In this document: positions 35,862 to 48,541 of the stretch, in pieces
Layout of the letters: every line of letters starts with the position of its first letter
Position numbering within the stretch: position 1 is the stretch's first letter
Assembly (NCBI RefSeq): GCF_040939455.1
Contig: NC_134117.1
Coordinates: 66,424,501 to 66,488,500, forward strand
Direction of reading: 5' to 3'
DNA length: 64,000 nt
DNA from: Microcebus murinus
Taxonomy: Eukaryota > Chordata > Mammalia > Primates > Cheirogaleidae
Made by a program: the position numbers and the translations under genes
Notes under the pieces: generated by a model
What the model was told of the DNA's origin: nothing
Database searches by the model: none
The model's input: the letters and a program-made list of their open reading frames with translations, nothing else

Positions 35862-36440
35862 TTTAGTGTAGGCACATATACAATGGAACAGAATAGAGAG
35901 CTCAGGCAAAGACTCACATAAATATGGTCAACCTATCTGTGACAAAGAAACAAATGTAATTCAATGGAGAAAATATAGCTTTCCAATAAATGATGCTGGA
36001 ATAACTGGACAACATATGCAAAAAATCTAGACAAAGGCTTTACACCTTTCACAAATATTAACTTAAAGAGGATCACAAGCATATTTAGAAAATGCAAAAC
36101 TGTAAAACTCCTAGAAGATAACATAGGAGAAAATCTAGATGGCCTTGGGTATGGTGATGACCTTTTAGATATAACACAAAAGATGTGATTCATGAAAGAA
36201 ATAATTGTTAAGCTGGATTTCATTAAAATTAATAATTTCTTCCCTGTGAAAGACAAGGTCAAGAGAATGAGAAAACAAGTTACAGACTGGTAGAAACTAT
36301 TACACTTGAGCAAGACACATCTTAAAAATATTGTCATCCAAATATACAAAATAAAAACCCTCTCTTTAAACTCAACAATAAGACAATAAACCACCTCATT
36401 AAGAAATGATCAAAAGATCTGAACAGACATCGTATCAAAG
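35862..36440 (+). mobile_element. L1M ORF2 C-terminal fragment
   Basis: 'aatggaacagaatagagagc', 'ctttccaataaatgatgctg', 'aaactgtaaaactcctagaa' and 'gctggatttcattaaaatt' are in L1M ORF2 order on the + strand. The fragment ends without a 3'-UTR where a minus-strand L1 starts. Confidence 0.75.
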
Positions 36441-37920
36441 ACATCTTATCATCTTATTTTCTTTCTAGGTTTTATGGAAACCTAGATGATTGATTTTAGA
36501 CTTTTCTTCTTTTCTAATATACACATTCAATGTTATAAATTTCTCTCTAAGCACTGATTTTGTTGGCTTACACAAATTTTGATAAGGTATGTTTGCATTT
36601 AAATGTACTTTAATATATTTTTAAATTTCTCTTGAGATTTCTTCAACTCATGTATTATTTATAAGTATGGGGTTTAATTTCTAATAATTTGGGAATTTTA
36701 TATCTATCTTTGTGTTATGATTTCTATTTTGATTTCATTGTGGTCTTAGAGCAGACATTGTGTGATTCTATTCTTTTAAATTTTGAAGTGTGTTTTATGG
36801 TCCAGAATGCCATCTATCTTGGTGAATGTTTCGTGTGAGCTCAAGAAGAATGTGTACTCTGCTGTTATTGGATAAAGTTGTCTAAAGATGTCAATTATAT
36901 TCACTTGATTGGAGGTGTTGTTGATTTCAACTGTTTTCTTACTAATTTCTGACTGTTAGATCTGTCCATTTCTGATAGCAGGGATGGAAACCTAAAACTT
37001 ATATAGTGGACTCATCTATTTCTCTTTATAGTGCTATGTATTTGTGATTCATGTGTTTTCACATATTGTGACATATAAAGATTGCTATATCTTCTTGGAG
37101 ATTTGACTCCTTTATCATTATATATTGCCCTGCTCTATTCCTCATAACTTTCCTTCCTCTGAAGTCTGATCTTTCTGAAAATAATATGGCTAATAACACT
37201 TTCTTTTGATTGATATTAGCCTGGTATATTTTCCATCATTCTTTTACTTTTAATCTATGTATGTCTTTATATTTGATATAGGTTTCTTGTAGACAGCATA
37301 TAGTTATACCTATAATTTTGATCCACTCTAACAATCTCTGTCTTTTAATCGGTGTACTTCAGCTACTGATGTTTAAGGTAATTATTGATATGAATTAATA
37401 TCCACCATATTAGTTATGTGTTCTATTTGTTTCTTTTGTTCTATGTTCCTATTTTTGTCTTCTCTTTTTCTACCTTTTGCAGTTTTTATGCAGTGCTTTA
37501 TATGATTCCTTTTTCTTTCCTTTTCTTTGCATATCAATTATATTTTTTAGTGGTTGTCCTTGAGTTTGTAATATACATTTACAACTAATACAATTCCACT
37601 TTCAAATAACACTATTTGCTTCATAGGTAGTACAAGTACCTCATAATAACAAAATGTTCTTAATTATTCTTTCCCATTCTTGTATCATTGATGTCATTTA
37701 TTCACTTATACATAAGTACAGATATAGATGATATAGATATAGATATTATATAGCATATATAATTTAATACATTGTTGCTATTATTATTTTGAACAAATTT
37801 ATCTGTTATATCAATTAAGAGTGATAATAAATCTATTTGTAACTTCCTTGACTCATTTTTCCATGTTCTTCCTTTCTTTATGCATATATGAATTTCTGAC
37901 TCACACCATCTTCCTTCTTT

Positions 37921-38625
37921 TTGGAGAACTTGTCAACCAAAAAAGTCACAAAATCTATAAACTTAGATAGGAGGCTTAAAAGAGTATACCACACTTGCAG
38001 GTGGGATATGGAGCCTCTGTCCCAAACCAAAAATCAACATTTCAAGAGAGGGGTAAAGTTACAGGAATTTATGCTGAGTAGGGTGGTCAATTATGCATAT
38101 TTAATAGGCTATAGGAGGAGTCACAAATAATGATGAAAGAAGAAATACATGCATGAGCAATTGCACTTCATGTAGCTTCAGGGATCTATGTTTGGAAAAT
38201 GGCAGTCCCCACAAGATCTAAGGGGGAGTTTATGGCACTCTGATGTCAAAAGGGGAAGCATATAATATGAAAACTCCCTGTGCATTCTCTGTAGACTTGT
38301 CAGAACCACTCTATGGCCTACGGCCTCTTATCAAGAAGAAATGCTGCTCAGTTATTGTGCTGAAACTGCAAAAAGGGAGAAGTAGCATTAGGTGGTTGAA
38401 ATCAGTGATGGATCAAGTCTTTTCAAAAGGCTGGTTCTGTTTAGCCCTTAAGAAAGAAAAGCTATTGGCAGTTAATGAGGGAAGGCATTATAACAACGTG
38501 TGCCTTACCTCCTTTCTTGTCATGGCCAAGAACTCAGTTTTAATATATTTCTGGGGTCTTCTTGGCCAACAGGGAGTCCATTAAATTGATTGAGGGGCTC
38601 AGGACTTTATTTTTATTTCCCAAAC
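37921..38625. mobile_element. Unclassified 0.7-kb insert, possibly an LTR
   Basis: It interrupts the L1ME element between 'tcttccttctttttg' and 'atatttcaatatttcttc'. It is GC-richer than its host, contains phrases such as 'ttcttggccaacagggagt' and 'ggctcaggactttattttta', and holds a 113-codon frame (38243-38584) without known homology. Length and content suggest an ERVL-type LTR. I considered MER21 but cannot confirm it. Confidence 0.4.
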
Positions 38626-38925
38626 ATATTTCAATATTTCTTCTAAGGGAGGTTTAATGTCAGCAAATTCTCTCAGTATTTGTTTGTGAAAGTTTTTATT
38701 TCTCATTCACTTTTGAAAGATAATGTTGTAGGTTACAGAATTCTAGGCTAGTGGCTCTGTTTTTCTCTTTACATTTTAAGTATGTCACTCCACAATCTTG
38801 CTTGCATGATTTCTGAGGAGAGGTCAAATGTAATTTTTGTCTTTACTTCTCCATAGGTAAATCCCTCCCAACAGCTTCTTTAAAGATTTTTTTCTTTATG
38901 TTTGTTTATCTATAATTAGATTTTT

Positions 38926-39750
38926 TTAAATGTCAGAATATTATGGGGATACAAATATATTGGTTCCATGGATTGCTTTTGTACTGCTTGAGTCAAAATT
39001 ATAAATGTGCCCATCACCCAGATACAGTACGTTGTACCTGTTAGGTATAATATCACCCATTTCTTCCTCCCCTCACCTGCATGATTTCCATTGAGTTTTA
39101 CTTTTATCTGTGCACATGAGTGCTGACTGGTTAGTTTCAATTTAATAGGGAGTACATGTGGTGTTCGTTTTTTTCATTCTTATGATCCTTGAGTTAGAAG
39201 AATGGTCTCCAATTTCATCCAGATTCTTGTAAAAGGTATTAATTCATTTTGTATGGCTAAGTAGTACTCCATGGTATACATATATCACATTTTGTTAGTC
39301 CACTCATGAATTTATGGACACTTAGGTTGGTTCCACATCTCTGTGATTGTGAATTGTGCTGCAATAAACATTCAGGTGCAAGTGTCTTTTTGATGAAATG
39401 ACTTTTTTTTCCCTTTGAGTAAATACCCAGTAGCAGGATTTCTAGATCAAATAGTAGGTCTACTTTTAGCTCTTTGAGGGATCTTCATATTTATACTATT
39501 TTTCATAGAGGATACACTAGTTTGCAGTCCTACCAACACTGTATAAGTGTTCCTTTCTGTCCGCATCCATACCAGCATCTGGTGTTTTGAGACTTTTTGA
39601 TAAAAGACATTATCACCGGGTTTAGGTGATATTTCATTGCAGTTTTGATTTGCATTTCTCTGATGATTAGTAATGTTAAGCAATTTTTCATATTTTTATT
39701 AGCCATTATTCTAGCTTCTTTTGAAAAGCTTCTGTTAATATCTTTATTAA
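38926..39750 (-). mobile_element. Strepsirrhine-type L1, 5'-truncated, inside the L1ME
   Basis: T-rich start, then 'cagaatattatggggataca', the 3'-UTR complement ('agggagtacatgtggtgttc'), and ORF2 C-terminus ('gtgattgtgaattgtgctgc', 'tttgcagtcctaccaacact') to 'gaaaagcttctgttaat'. It is more diverged than the copy at 14505, which suggests an older member of the same lineage. Confidence 0.85.
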
Positions 39751-41439
39751 ATGTCTAGGTGTCTGTTTGTTTGTTTGTATTTATCCTGCTTAGTGTTCTC
39801 TCAGATTTTTGGATCTATGGTTTGGTGTCTGATGTTATTTTGAGAAATTTCTCAGTTATTATCACTTCAAATATTTCTTTGCTTTCTTTCTTATTCTCCT
39901 TCTAGTATTGTTTTATGCATATATTACATTTTTGTTGTTGTCCCACACTTATTTGATATTCTGTTGATTTTTTTAGTCTTTTTTCTTTGTTTTTCATTTT
40001 GGAAATTTCTGTTGAGATCTCATCAACCTCTGAAATTCTTTCCTCAGCTGTGTCTAGATTACTAATGAGCCAAACAAAGGTATTTTTCATTTCTGTCACA
40101 GTGTTTTTTATCTCTAACATTCTTTTTTATTATTCTTTTCTAGAATTTTCATCTCTCTGTTTGCATTACCTATCTCTTCTTGTATATTGTCTACTTTTTT
40201 GTTAGAGCCCTTAGCATATAGAAGTTTTTTGTTAGAGCCATTTTTTGTTAGAGCCCTTAGTTATAGAGGTTTTAAACACACCATCTGATCTTTATGACAT
40301 TCCTGTCATCTCTGGACCTGGTACTGATGCTTGTTTTTTCTTTTCAAACTTTGTTTTTGCCTTATAGTAGGCCTTGTAGTTATCTATGGAAAGGTGGGCA
40401 TGATGTACTAGGTAAAAGGAACTGTGATAAAAAGGTCTTAAGTGATGTGGTGGTATGATGTGGGGGGAGATGAAGCTTTCTATAGTCCTATAATTAGGTC
40501 TTTGCCTTTTAGAGAGTCTGTACCCCTTGTCTATAAATGTCACAAGTACTTTTCAGTTGTTTTGGATTTTTCAGCCCTTTGGTGAAACAGAATAGCTAAA
40601 GGGGGCTGTAGTTGTATATTTGTCTTTTCCCAGGTAGAAGGCTAGATGAGGCTGGTGTTAGGTGTTTCTCTTAACCCAGATCAATTAGATTCTGATAAAA
40701 CCTCAGTAGGTTAAGGTCTGGTAAAAGTAGTTTCTCGTGAGGGCAAGCCTTTGTAAGTAGAATAGAATGTTCTGGCCTACTTTATAATTGTTCCTTTTCC
40801 CCTCCCCCTGCCAGAAGCATGAGGAGAATTTTCTATAATATTCACTTTCAGAACATAATACAGCTCCTGGAGGTAACAAGCCCAGAAGAGTGGGTGCCTG
40901 TCACTAACTGTCTCTTTTGAGTTTTTATTTCTCAAGCTTGTCCATACTGAGACTCCAGAAATTCATCAATTAAAATTTAGGTTTTCCTTTCCTGGTACTG
41001 GTTCCTAGGGAGATTTTGGCTAGGTAGTTTTTACTCCAGTAAGTCATGAAATATCTACCTGTGGGTCTCTCCGATTTTCAGGACAGTGGTTTACTTTTTG
41101 ACCTCATTACTCTGATGAATCTAAGAAGAGTTATTAATGTTTCAGTTTGTTCAGCATTTTTAGTTGTTAGGATGAAGTGGTAACATCTAAGCTCTTCTCT
41201 TGATGGACCAGAAAGAAGAGGTCAATAATCATTATTTTTCTCCACACATCACTTCTTTCTTGAAGAGTCATGTCTGGGACCAGTTTTATGTTCCTGGACA
41301 ATTCTCTCTTGAAATTTTTCTGGTCCTTCACAAACATTTTTTACCCAGGTAGAACATGGATGTGAGGTCTGCCATACTGGTAATAAATTAAAGCAAATAG
41401 CATATGTAAATAGAACACTCTTTCCAGTTCCTACCCTCT

Positions 41440-42370
41440 CTACCTGAACCTATTTGCACTTGCTATTCTACTTACTCAGAACTTCTTTCCTCAGTTATTT
41501 GCATATCTTACTATTCTCAATTTATTTAGATATCTGCTCAAATATCAGCTTTTCAGAGAAGTAGTCTTGCTAAAATAGCAGTTCCAATGCTCTTTTATCT
41601 TCTTAGCCTGTTTTATTTGCTTTTATGGCATAGTATGTGTGTATAAGTATGTGTTTATGTGTGATATATAAACATAAACCTATATATGACTTACACCACA
41701 CACACACATACACACACACAATTATTGACCTCCCATACTATTATAATAATACAATAATAGCCAATATTTATGTGGTCTTACTGTGGACCTAAACCAGATA
41801 TTTCTTTTATCCATATGAAGAAACTGAGGTTTAGAGCAGTTAAGTCACTTGTTTAAGTTCATGAAGCCAATATATAACAGAGCCAGGATTCAAATTCAAG
41901 TATATGTGACTCTTAAACCCATTCTAGGAATACACAGTCTCCATGGTGGGTGGTCCTACAGGAGCACATTCACTCACATATATAACATATATGAGTGTGT
42001 GCATGCACATACATATACATATTATGTCAATTATATATGTACATATTATGATTTATTATGCATAGATACCATACCCATGTATTATATGTCATATTTATAC
42101 ATATATAACATATATAATATGCATATATGTTATGTTCATTATTATGTACATGCTTCTTTATCATATGTCCCTCACTGAAATGTAAGCTGCATGTGGGCAT
42201 GGCTTTACCTTGTTAACTACTATACCTTCAGCACCTAGGGGACTATCTGGACCAGTCTGAAGCATGTTCCGTATAGATCATCTATAATTTTATTATTTTC
42301 TAGGTATTCTCCATAGCTTTTCTAGGACTTTCTACAAATATTTTTTCAGTGAATGAATGGAAACATGAAT
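41440..42370 (+). mobile_element. L2 3' part, interrupted by a MIR and low-complexity DNA
   Basis: 41440-41640 shows 'atttgcacttgctattctac' and 'tctgctcaaatatcagcttt'. 42155-42370 shows 'tgaaatgtaagctgcatgtg', 'accttcagcacctaggg' and 'aatattttttcagtgaatga'. These are consecutive L2 3'-end blocks. CA-rich (41695-41719) and TA-rich (41976-42135) tracts expanded between them. Confidence 0.7.
41741..41930 (-). mobile_element. MIR, reverse orientation
   Basis: 'aatagccaatatttatg', 'gaagaaactgaggtttagag', 'gttaagtcacttgttt' and 'agagccaggattcaaattca' are the complement of MIR including its conserved core. Confidence 0.8.
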
Positions 42371-43189
42371 TAATCCATTAATACATAGATTAATTAAAAT
42401 AAAACTTTGTGAATTACAGTTGCATAGATGACGTGTGCTTCAGAAAAAGACAAAAGTACTACTTGTCATGTAACAATGCTATGTTGGCATTTCTTTCTTC
42501 CCAGTGATATTAAAATTTACTTTATTGACCATCAGTTTCCAAATGGGATATTCAGGTAATAAATGCAAGTAGAGGAATTTATTCATTTCATGAAGAAGCC
42601 TCACTTTTTAGGATAATGTGTGCAGGACAGGAGAAGAGGAGGGGGGCATTATTATAATGCAAAATAATCACTCGGTTTTCTCAGACACCAGCTTAAAAAT
42701 TCTGCCAGATTGGTTGCTATTTTAGACTATATTGATGGAGCTCCAATAGCTATAATTAAGTTTTTTCTTCCCAAGAAGAAAAAAGTGATCAATGACATTT
42801 TCTAAGGTTTCTTTTAATTGTGTAGCAGAACGCATCTCTCAAATGCTGTCATTTGTGAGGACTTCAATAGAAGACTTAATGAGGGTTTGGAAACATGCAG
42901 ACTGAGTAATCATCATTTATCTCTGGCTGACAAAAAAAGTGTTAACATGTCTAAAAGGGCCTAAGGCTAATTGATATTTGGCAAAATTAAAGCTCTGTTT
43001 GGAGTATTTTTCTTGCCACAAATTGGAGTACAGTGGTTTACTTCTTGAACCTCATATCAGTGTAATTCTGTTTGCTGCCTCTTATGTTCACACATCTCAG
43101 TTCATGTTTCTAATCCTAATGCAGGAACCAAAGTGGAAGAGGAAGCCAGAGGATTACAGGACTTAGGGTTCACTTTTAGTATAAAATAA
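42371..43189. other. Unassigned sequence
   Basis: No recognised repeat or coding exon. Confidence 0.5.
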
Positions 43190-43920
43190 CTTAAACTTTT
43201 AATACAAAATCTGTAACATATAGAAAATTTAGGGGAAAAGATGAAAAAAAACCATAGATGCATATACCAAGTTATCAGGTACAAATATTTTGTTGTAATA
43301 AATTTTTAAATTTATGCTTACTGTTAAGTATATCTTAGATTTATTGTACATACAGTTTTGCATCTTGCTTTTTTAGCTAACTGAAGGCATGGTCTCCACA
43401 TTTTAGCATTTAATGGTGAAATAACACATCACACAATAATCTATTATATAATATATTTCAAAATAGCTAGAAGAGAATAACTCAAATGTTTCTAGCATAA
43501 AGAAAATACAAATATTTAAGGGGATAGATATCCCAACTACATTGATTTGATTTTTATAAATTATATGCATGTATTAAATTATCACATGTACCCTAAAATA
43601 TGTATACCTATTATGTATCAAAAATACAATTATTATATATAAAAATACCTCAGAAGCAGATTGCATTCAGTGGTCACTTAATTGGTCTTTATTGCTGAAA
43701 ATTTAGAACTTATCATTCCTTTGCACTTTTATCAATGCTTCATTGAATATTTTTATGGCTATTTGTTTCTGAACTCAGTATAATATTCTTATTCTACAGT
43801 CTAGACAGTAGAATTTATGGATCAAAGATTCAGAACAGTTTTAAAAGTCCTTCTCCAAACTTTCCAATTTTTCAAAAGGTTGAACCACGCATTTGGGCTT
43901 TCTATACTTTCTCTCACAGA
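43190..43920 (-). mobile_element. Possible old L1 3' part, split by an L1MA 3' end
   Basis: 'tttgcatcttgcttttttagc' at about 43360 and, after the insert, 'ggtctttattgctga' and 'ggctatttgtttctgaac' loosely fit an old L1 complement. Support is weak. The insert (43440-43650) is clear. Confidence 0.35.
43440..43650 (+). mobile_element. L1MA/L1PB 3' end
   Basis: 'ttcaaaatagctagaagaga', 'caactacattgatttgattt', 'atcacatgtaccctaaaata' and 'cctattatgtatc' give a short 3'-terminal L1 copy on the + strand. Confidence 0.75.
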
Positions 43921-45984
43921 AAATATGCCACCATCCTCACCTTGAACTTACCCTGGTCCATAGCAGATAGGACCTGGACCAACTTGGAAAAACTGTCTCC
44001 TTTTTTTTTTTTTTAATTATATTTTGTTCTGTGAAACCCAAACCATGCTGGACTGCTGCTCTGCAAAATATGTGGAGTTGGGACCAGGGGTGGTATCAGA
44101 GTTGAAATCATATCACACAAAAAAACCAAAGATGTGGGGTCAAAAACACAGAAACCATAGGAGAAACTATGAGCCTTACAGAAGAAGCCAGTTTGCACTG
44201 GGGCAAGAGGCCACATGGTCCCAGGGACAGCGAGAGCTTGTGATAGAAAATCAAGTCAGCCTAAATGGTTGACAATCCTATAAGACCCAGCTGCACTTTC
44301 CAAGATGCATGCCTCTTACAATCAACCTCCTGTTTCCTTAAGCTACTCTGAGTACATTTCTGCTCTTTGCAACAGAAGATTCCGGACAAAGCACATTGCA
44401 GTGCCAAAAATGACAGCTTTTGGTATACAACTATTTCAAAATTCTCAAGACATCCAGAAAAGTCATAGGTCATGGATGTACATGATCACTGCTTAGGGGC
44501 TGACATCAACCTAAAAGCCATTTATACGATCTCTATGCATAAACATACAGTCATATACATATATGAATTTACATATATGCATATACATATATGCACACAT
44601 GTGTGTGTACACATACACACATCATTACTATGGCTTCATGATGGAAGGACCCAGCAAAGATTTGAGGAGCAATGATGGTTACCCACAAGCACAGCTCAAT
44701 GCTGTCTTCTGATGTCCTGGAACCCAAAGAAAGTATATGGGAAAGCAAATCTATAATTTAACCTTAGGAAATGGTGTGACAGAATGTAGCTATTTGTAGC
44801 AAATCTATAAATTAATCTAGAGAAATTTACAATTAGCTTCCAGGGAAGTGGTCAAAGAGGGTGATGCCATAACATTAAAATAATAAAGCATATAATAAAC
44901 TGTTAGCATATTACACAATAGTAATTCTGCATATGAACTAGCAGACAAGTGATTATAGGGAAAGGGGGACTTAATGGTTGTGATTCCACCGAGTCAGGGC
45001 TGGGGCATCCCCTCTGTGAGTAAATGACAGATCAGAGATGTGAGTGCAGTGCTCCTCTGACCCCAGAAGTCATGCTCTCCCCCTCCTCTGTCTGATTTAC
45101 ACACATTTTTTATTTCCACTAATCCAGGATACAGAAACTGCTCCTGTCCTTGTGGTATTGACTTATCTTTAAGGCAAACACACTCTGTAGGGCTTGTGTT
45201 TCCATGATCAAGGATTGAAACCTATTCCTCAGTCATTTGCCATTATCCCCTAAACTCACACGCTCCAAGACTTCCTAGCTTTTACAATTGCAGAATTTTT
45301 GGACTAACATATATACTCACTAAGATAAAAGGTGGAAGGAACAAGACTCTTAGAATATGAGTTTCTTGAACCAGGTACACCTTAGGTCAAGCTCTTGGTG
45401 AAAGTGAGAAAAATAGTAGAAGAAGAAAAGGAAAAGGAGCTTTGCAAATTGTGTTTCCTTGTTCAGACTTCACCTCTCCCTGCCCCTGCCTAGCCAGGTA
45501 CTGGTCAAAATTCTTCTTCTTCTGCTTTCCCCAAAACTGTTGAATGTTTTTAAAGTATCACTACTTAGATTCATCCATTTGTCTACCTCTGAGTTCAGGG
45601 AAAGATTCACATTACTGATTTTTCTCACCATGAAACTTTTATTTTCAGGCCCAAGTAAATTGATGTTCATCTTCAATTCCCAGCATAATCTCCCAGGCAC
45701 ACTCATTCTACGTTGATGTGCTCTACCAGACATACAGCTCCACTGTGGGTGAGATGGAATGTAGTTACTGAAATGAAATGTAAAAACTAAAAAGAAAAGA
45801 AAATCACACAGCCCTCCATCACCCCATTTCCAAAGGGTCAGGATGGAATTCATCCTCCAAAGTATTCTCTTAGGCTTTATCTCACCCTGGGGCAAGTCTT
45901 AGGTGGTGCTTTTTAGAGATAGCAGAATTAATTTTCAATCAACAATAGCATTCTAATTTATTGTATTTATGTTATAATATTTAT
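43921..45984. other. Unassigned sequence, 2 kb
   Basis: Low-complexity TA/CA steps lie at 44555-44620. Around 44310-44400, 'aagctactctgagtacattt' with 'tttgcaacagaagattcc' hints at an LTR 3' end, but I could not define an element. The minus frame at 45470-45895 (141 codons) shows no recognisable domain. Confidence 0.45.
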
Positions 45985-46450
45985 ATTATGTTAATTCATT
46001 CACTCATTGAACAAACATTTACAGAGTGACCTTTATATACTGGGCATAGTGCCAATCACTTAGGGGAAAGATACAGAATTAATATCTTTTCAACATATTC
46101 TGTCTGTTGTGGGAGGAAGGAAAGGGAATAATCACAGAGCAACGAGACAGGCTTCTGGAAGATCAAAATGGGCATCCCCACTCTGCCCAAAGGTTTACAG
46201 AAGAAGCTTAGTCAAGGAGGGCACTTTTGATTGAGCGCTTGCAGAATAGATGAGGAAAGCCTATGTGTCTATCAGAACTAGGGAAGATGGGCGTGCATGA
46301 GCCTCAATGTGACAAGGGGGTGGGGGGGAGGGAGTAGCATGATGATTATGAGAGAGCAACCGTGCCCAGTGAGGCCAGGGGCCAGAGCTACATCACAGAG
46401 GACCTCCTGGGTCTTGGCAAAGGTTTGACTTCACCCTGCCAGTAACTAAT
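45985..46450 (-). mobile_element. L2, reverse orientation
   Basis: 'ttcattcactcattgaacaa' and 'tgggcatagtgccaatcact' open the complement of the L2 3' end. It continues to 'gaggccaggggccagagc' and 'ggcaaaggtttgacttcacc', matching the deeper L2 body. It contains a G-rich tract at 46316-46332. Confidence 0.65.
46316..46332 (+). other. Potential G-quadruplex tract
   Basis: The 17-base G-rich run (G5 T G7 A G3) can supply four G3 runs with 1-2-base loops. This is sequence potential only. Confidence 0.4.
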
Positions 46451-46659
46451 GGTGGGTGGGGCAATGCAAACGAGGCTGCCCTGCAAGTGGTTGTCCAGGG
46501 CTCATTGTAGGTGGCAGATGTTAAATTCCACATCCTGCAAGCTCCAGGAGGCAGCTCTAAATTCCTGTTTTGAAGGAGAAAATCAGCATTAGGAGAAAAG
46601 AAAATTCCTGTTATGCTATTTATTAACTATAAGACTAGAAAAAATAAATTAACCCTCTC

Positions 46660-46770
46660 ATACTGTGTTTACTCATTTGCATATTGAAGATGAACTGGGC
46701 TGGCTTGATTATGTAAACATCTTAGTGCACAAAATGTCTTGTGTCCTGCTCTTGTGGAGATAAAGCATGT
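46660..46770. promoter_or_regulatory. Candidate forkhead/octamer/GATA motif cluster
   Basis: TGTTTAC (46666-46672), ATTTGCAT octamer (46675-46682), TGTAAACA (46712-46719) and AGATAA (46759-46764) lie within 100 bp of GC-richer, transposon-poor DNA. Each motif is short and common, so the cluster is suggestive only. The rest of 46451-47047 is unassigned. Confidence 0.3.
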
Positions 46771-47047
46771 TGTGATATTTACCCAGCCCGCCCCCTTGGC
46801 CCCTGCCCCAGGCACTCCTCCTCCACCACCTGCTGTCTGTCCTGAGCTTTGGAGTTGCAAAGGCCAAATCTCTGGCAACAGACTACAGATTTGGAAGTCA
46901 GTGTCTGGGAGGAAGCCAAGAATTGCGCACTGCTGTGTGTGGCCCAGTGGTCTGTGACCTTCTAAGCTATTCCCAGCTCTTGGTGCCTGATGACAAGCAC
47001 CAGGTAGCATGGGGACGCCAGGAGTCAGGGGAGCTGGGCTCCTGCAC

Positions 47048-47543
47048 TTACTTCCTATGGCTGCTGGAATAACGGACCACAAAGGGGGTGGCTTAAGAAA
47101 TACATATTTGTTCTCTTAAAGTTCTGGTTCCCAGAATGGGTTTCAGTGGGTCAAAATCAAAGGGTCAGCAAGGCCACACTCTCTCCAGGGGCTCTGGGGG
47201 AGAATCCTCACCCTGCCTTTGGCAGCTCCCGCAGGCCACCCGCATCCCTGGGCGGGAGGCTCTCTCCGTCTTCCAAGCCACAAAGTCTGCACGTCGTGCC
47301 CAGGTCATGACAGCGCCTCTTCTCCTGTGTTCGTGTGGTCAAATGCTCCTCTGCCTCTCTCTTGTAAGGACACTCATGATTACATTTAGGGCCCACCCAG
47401 ATAATCCAAGGAATTTCTCCATCTCAAAATCCATAACCTGATCAATATCTACAAAACCCCCTTTGCCATGTAAGGTAACATATTTACAGGTTGCTAGGAT
47501 TGGGACCTGGACATCTTTGGGGGCCATTATCTGGCCTACATAC
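47048..47543 (-). mobile_element. MLT1D-like MaLR solo LTR, reverse orientation
   Basis: It begins 'cttcctatggctgctggaat', includes 'ggggctctgggggagaatcc', 'cacccagataatccaaggaa' and 'ccctttgccatgtaaggtaa', and ends 'ccattatctggcctacatac'. It is the same family as the copy at 24221. Frames of 62-101 codons in it are LTR sequence, not genes. Confidence 0.8.
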
Positions 47544-48541
47544 CTCCTTTAGCGAGTTAAGCCTGGGAAGCCCTGGAACAGACAGGGGAACGGGGTAAGG
47601 CAAGTCAGACAACCAGAACACACGTTTTAAGGCGGCCCTTACAATCAGGGATATACAAGTGCAAGATCAGCACCTGAGAATGAGAACCTCCTTAAATTTT
47701 GTACACTAGGTGCCTCTCTCATCCCACCTTAGTCTGGGTACTGTGTGGGAGTGGCTCAGTGCCCCAGCGTGGCAAAACAGTGCTAAAGCAGAAATGGGTG
47801 GGGGTGTGTCGGGGCAGCAGGCTTGACACAGTCCAGTGGGGTTTCCGCTGGTTCCAGGCGCTGGGCTGTTTGTGCACGAGTGTTGCTGTGTGTGTGGAGT
47901 GGGGACGTGGAGTGGCAGACAGGGAGGATGGTGCAGAGTAGGAGAGTGCTTTCCCAGTAGCCCGGGAGCAACACCCCTCTCTAGCAACACCACGGAGCAG
48001 AGCAGAGCTGGTTCTGCTCAGACAGAGCCAGACTTGGGGAGGCGTTGCCTTTCTCTGGGAATGTGACCGCAGGCCAGATAAGAAATGAAGTTGCCTCGGA
48101 GACTGCCAGCATGGATCCCACCAAGGACTCAGTGAGCACTCCCTGGAAGGTACATGCATCAGGGAAAAGTGAGGAGAAGACCACGGATCTGCAAATAAGC
48201 CTCCTGCAGTGTGCAGCCTCAAAGAGGCAGCAGAGCGAAATGCAGGCAGTGCACGTCTCGCACCTGCAGCCACAACATCTCGTCCGAGGAACACGTTGGA
48301 CAGTGATGTTCGTTTCCTCCTGGCTCAGCCCACAAGCTGTTTATTCGGTTGGTTGTGAGCTTCCCGCCTCTGGGAAACTCAGTGGAGAACAGCACCTTCC
48401 TCAGCCGCAGGCCTGGCTGCCTTCCTTCTGGCTAGAAGCCTACCCGTTGTCATCTCTGTGTCCCCTCCTTTTCTGCCTCATGCACGCCCAGCCAAGGGGA
48501 CAGTGACTCAAGCTAATTATACAGTAACATGAGGAAAAAAA
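47544..48541. other. GC-richer unassigned DNA
   Basis: About 1 kb without recognised transposons. It carries overlapping open frames on both strands (48045-48506 +, 153 codons; 47719-48294 -, 191 codons), as expected from GC-rich, stop-poor DNA. Neither shows a domain, a clear codon pattern or obvious exon borders. Confidence 0.5.

Larger units (their letters stand above)
36445..41230 (-). mobile_element. L1ME-type element (ORF2, ORF1, 5'-UTR), reverse orientation, with two inserts
   Basis: 36445-37920 is the complement of ORF2 ('gtgtactctgctgttattgg', 'cttgtagacagcatatagtt'). 38626-38925 and 39750-40200 continue through the ORF2/ORF1 side ('ttcaaatatttctttgc', 'cctcagctgtgtctagatta', 'cacagtgttttttatctcta'). 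40300-41230 is the L1ME/HAL1-type 5'-UTR ('atgatgtactaggtaaaagg', 'ctcctggaggtaacaagccc', ending 'ctaagctcttctcttgatgg'). It reaches the 5' end, so its upstream part was full length. No frame survives. Confidence 0.75.

Noticed and set aside
35933..36394. 153-codon minus-strand frame
   Set aside because: It is antisense to a plus-strand L1 ORF2 fragment and so a shadow.
44300..44410. LTR-like 3' end phrases
   Set aside because: Only two short phrases match and no boundaries or second block were found, so it is not listed as an element.
46669..47082. 137-codon minus-strand frame
   Set aside because: It covers unassigned GC-rich DNA and runs into an MLT1 LTR. It has no domain and no conserved-looking start.
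47719..48294. 191-codon minus-strand frame, the longest in the GC-rich island
   Set aside because: Overlapping frames are open on the other strand too. There is no domain, no protein-like pattern and no splice or start context, so GC-driven lack of stops explains it.
48045..48506. 153-codon plus-strand frame
   Set aside because: It overlaps the minus-strand frame, and its composition shows no recognisable family.
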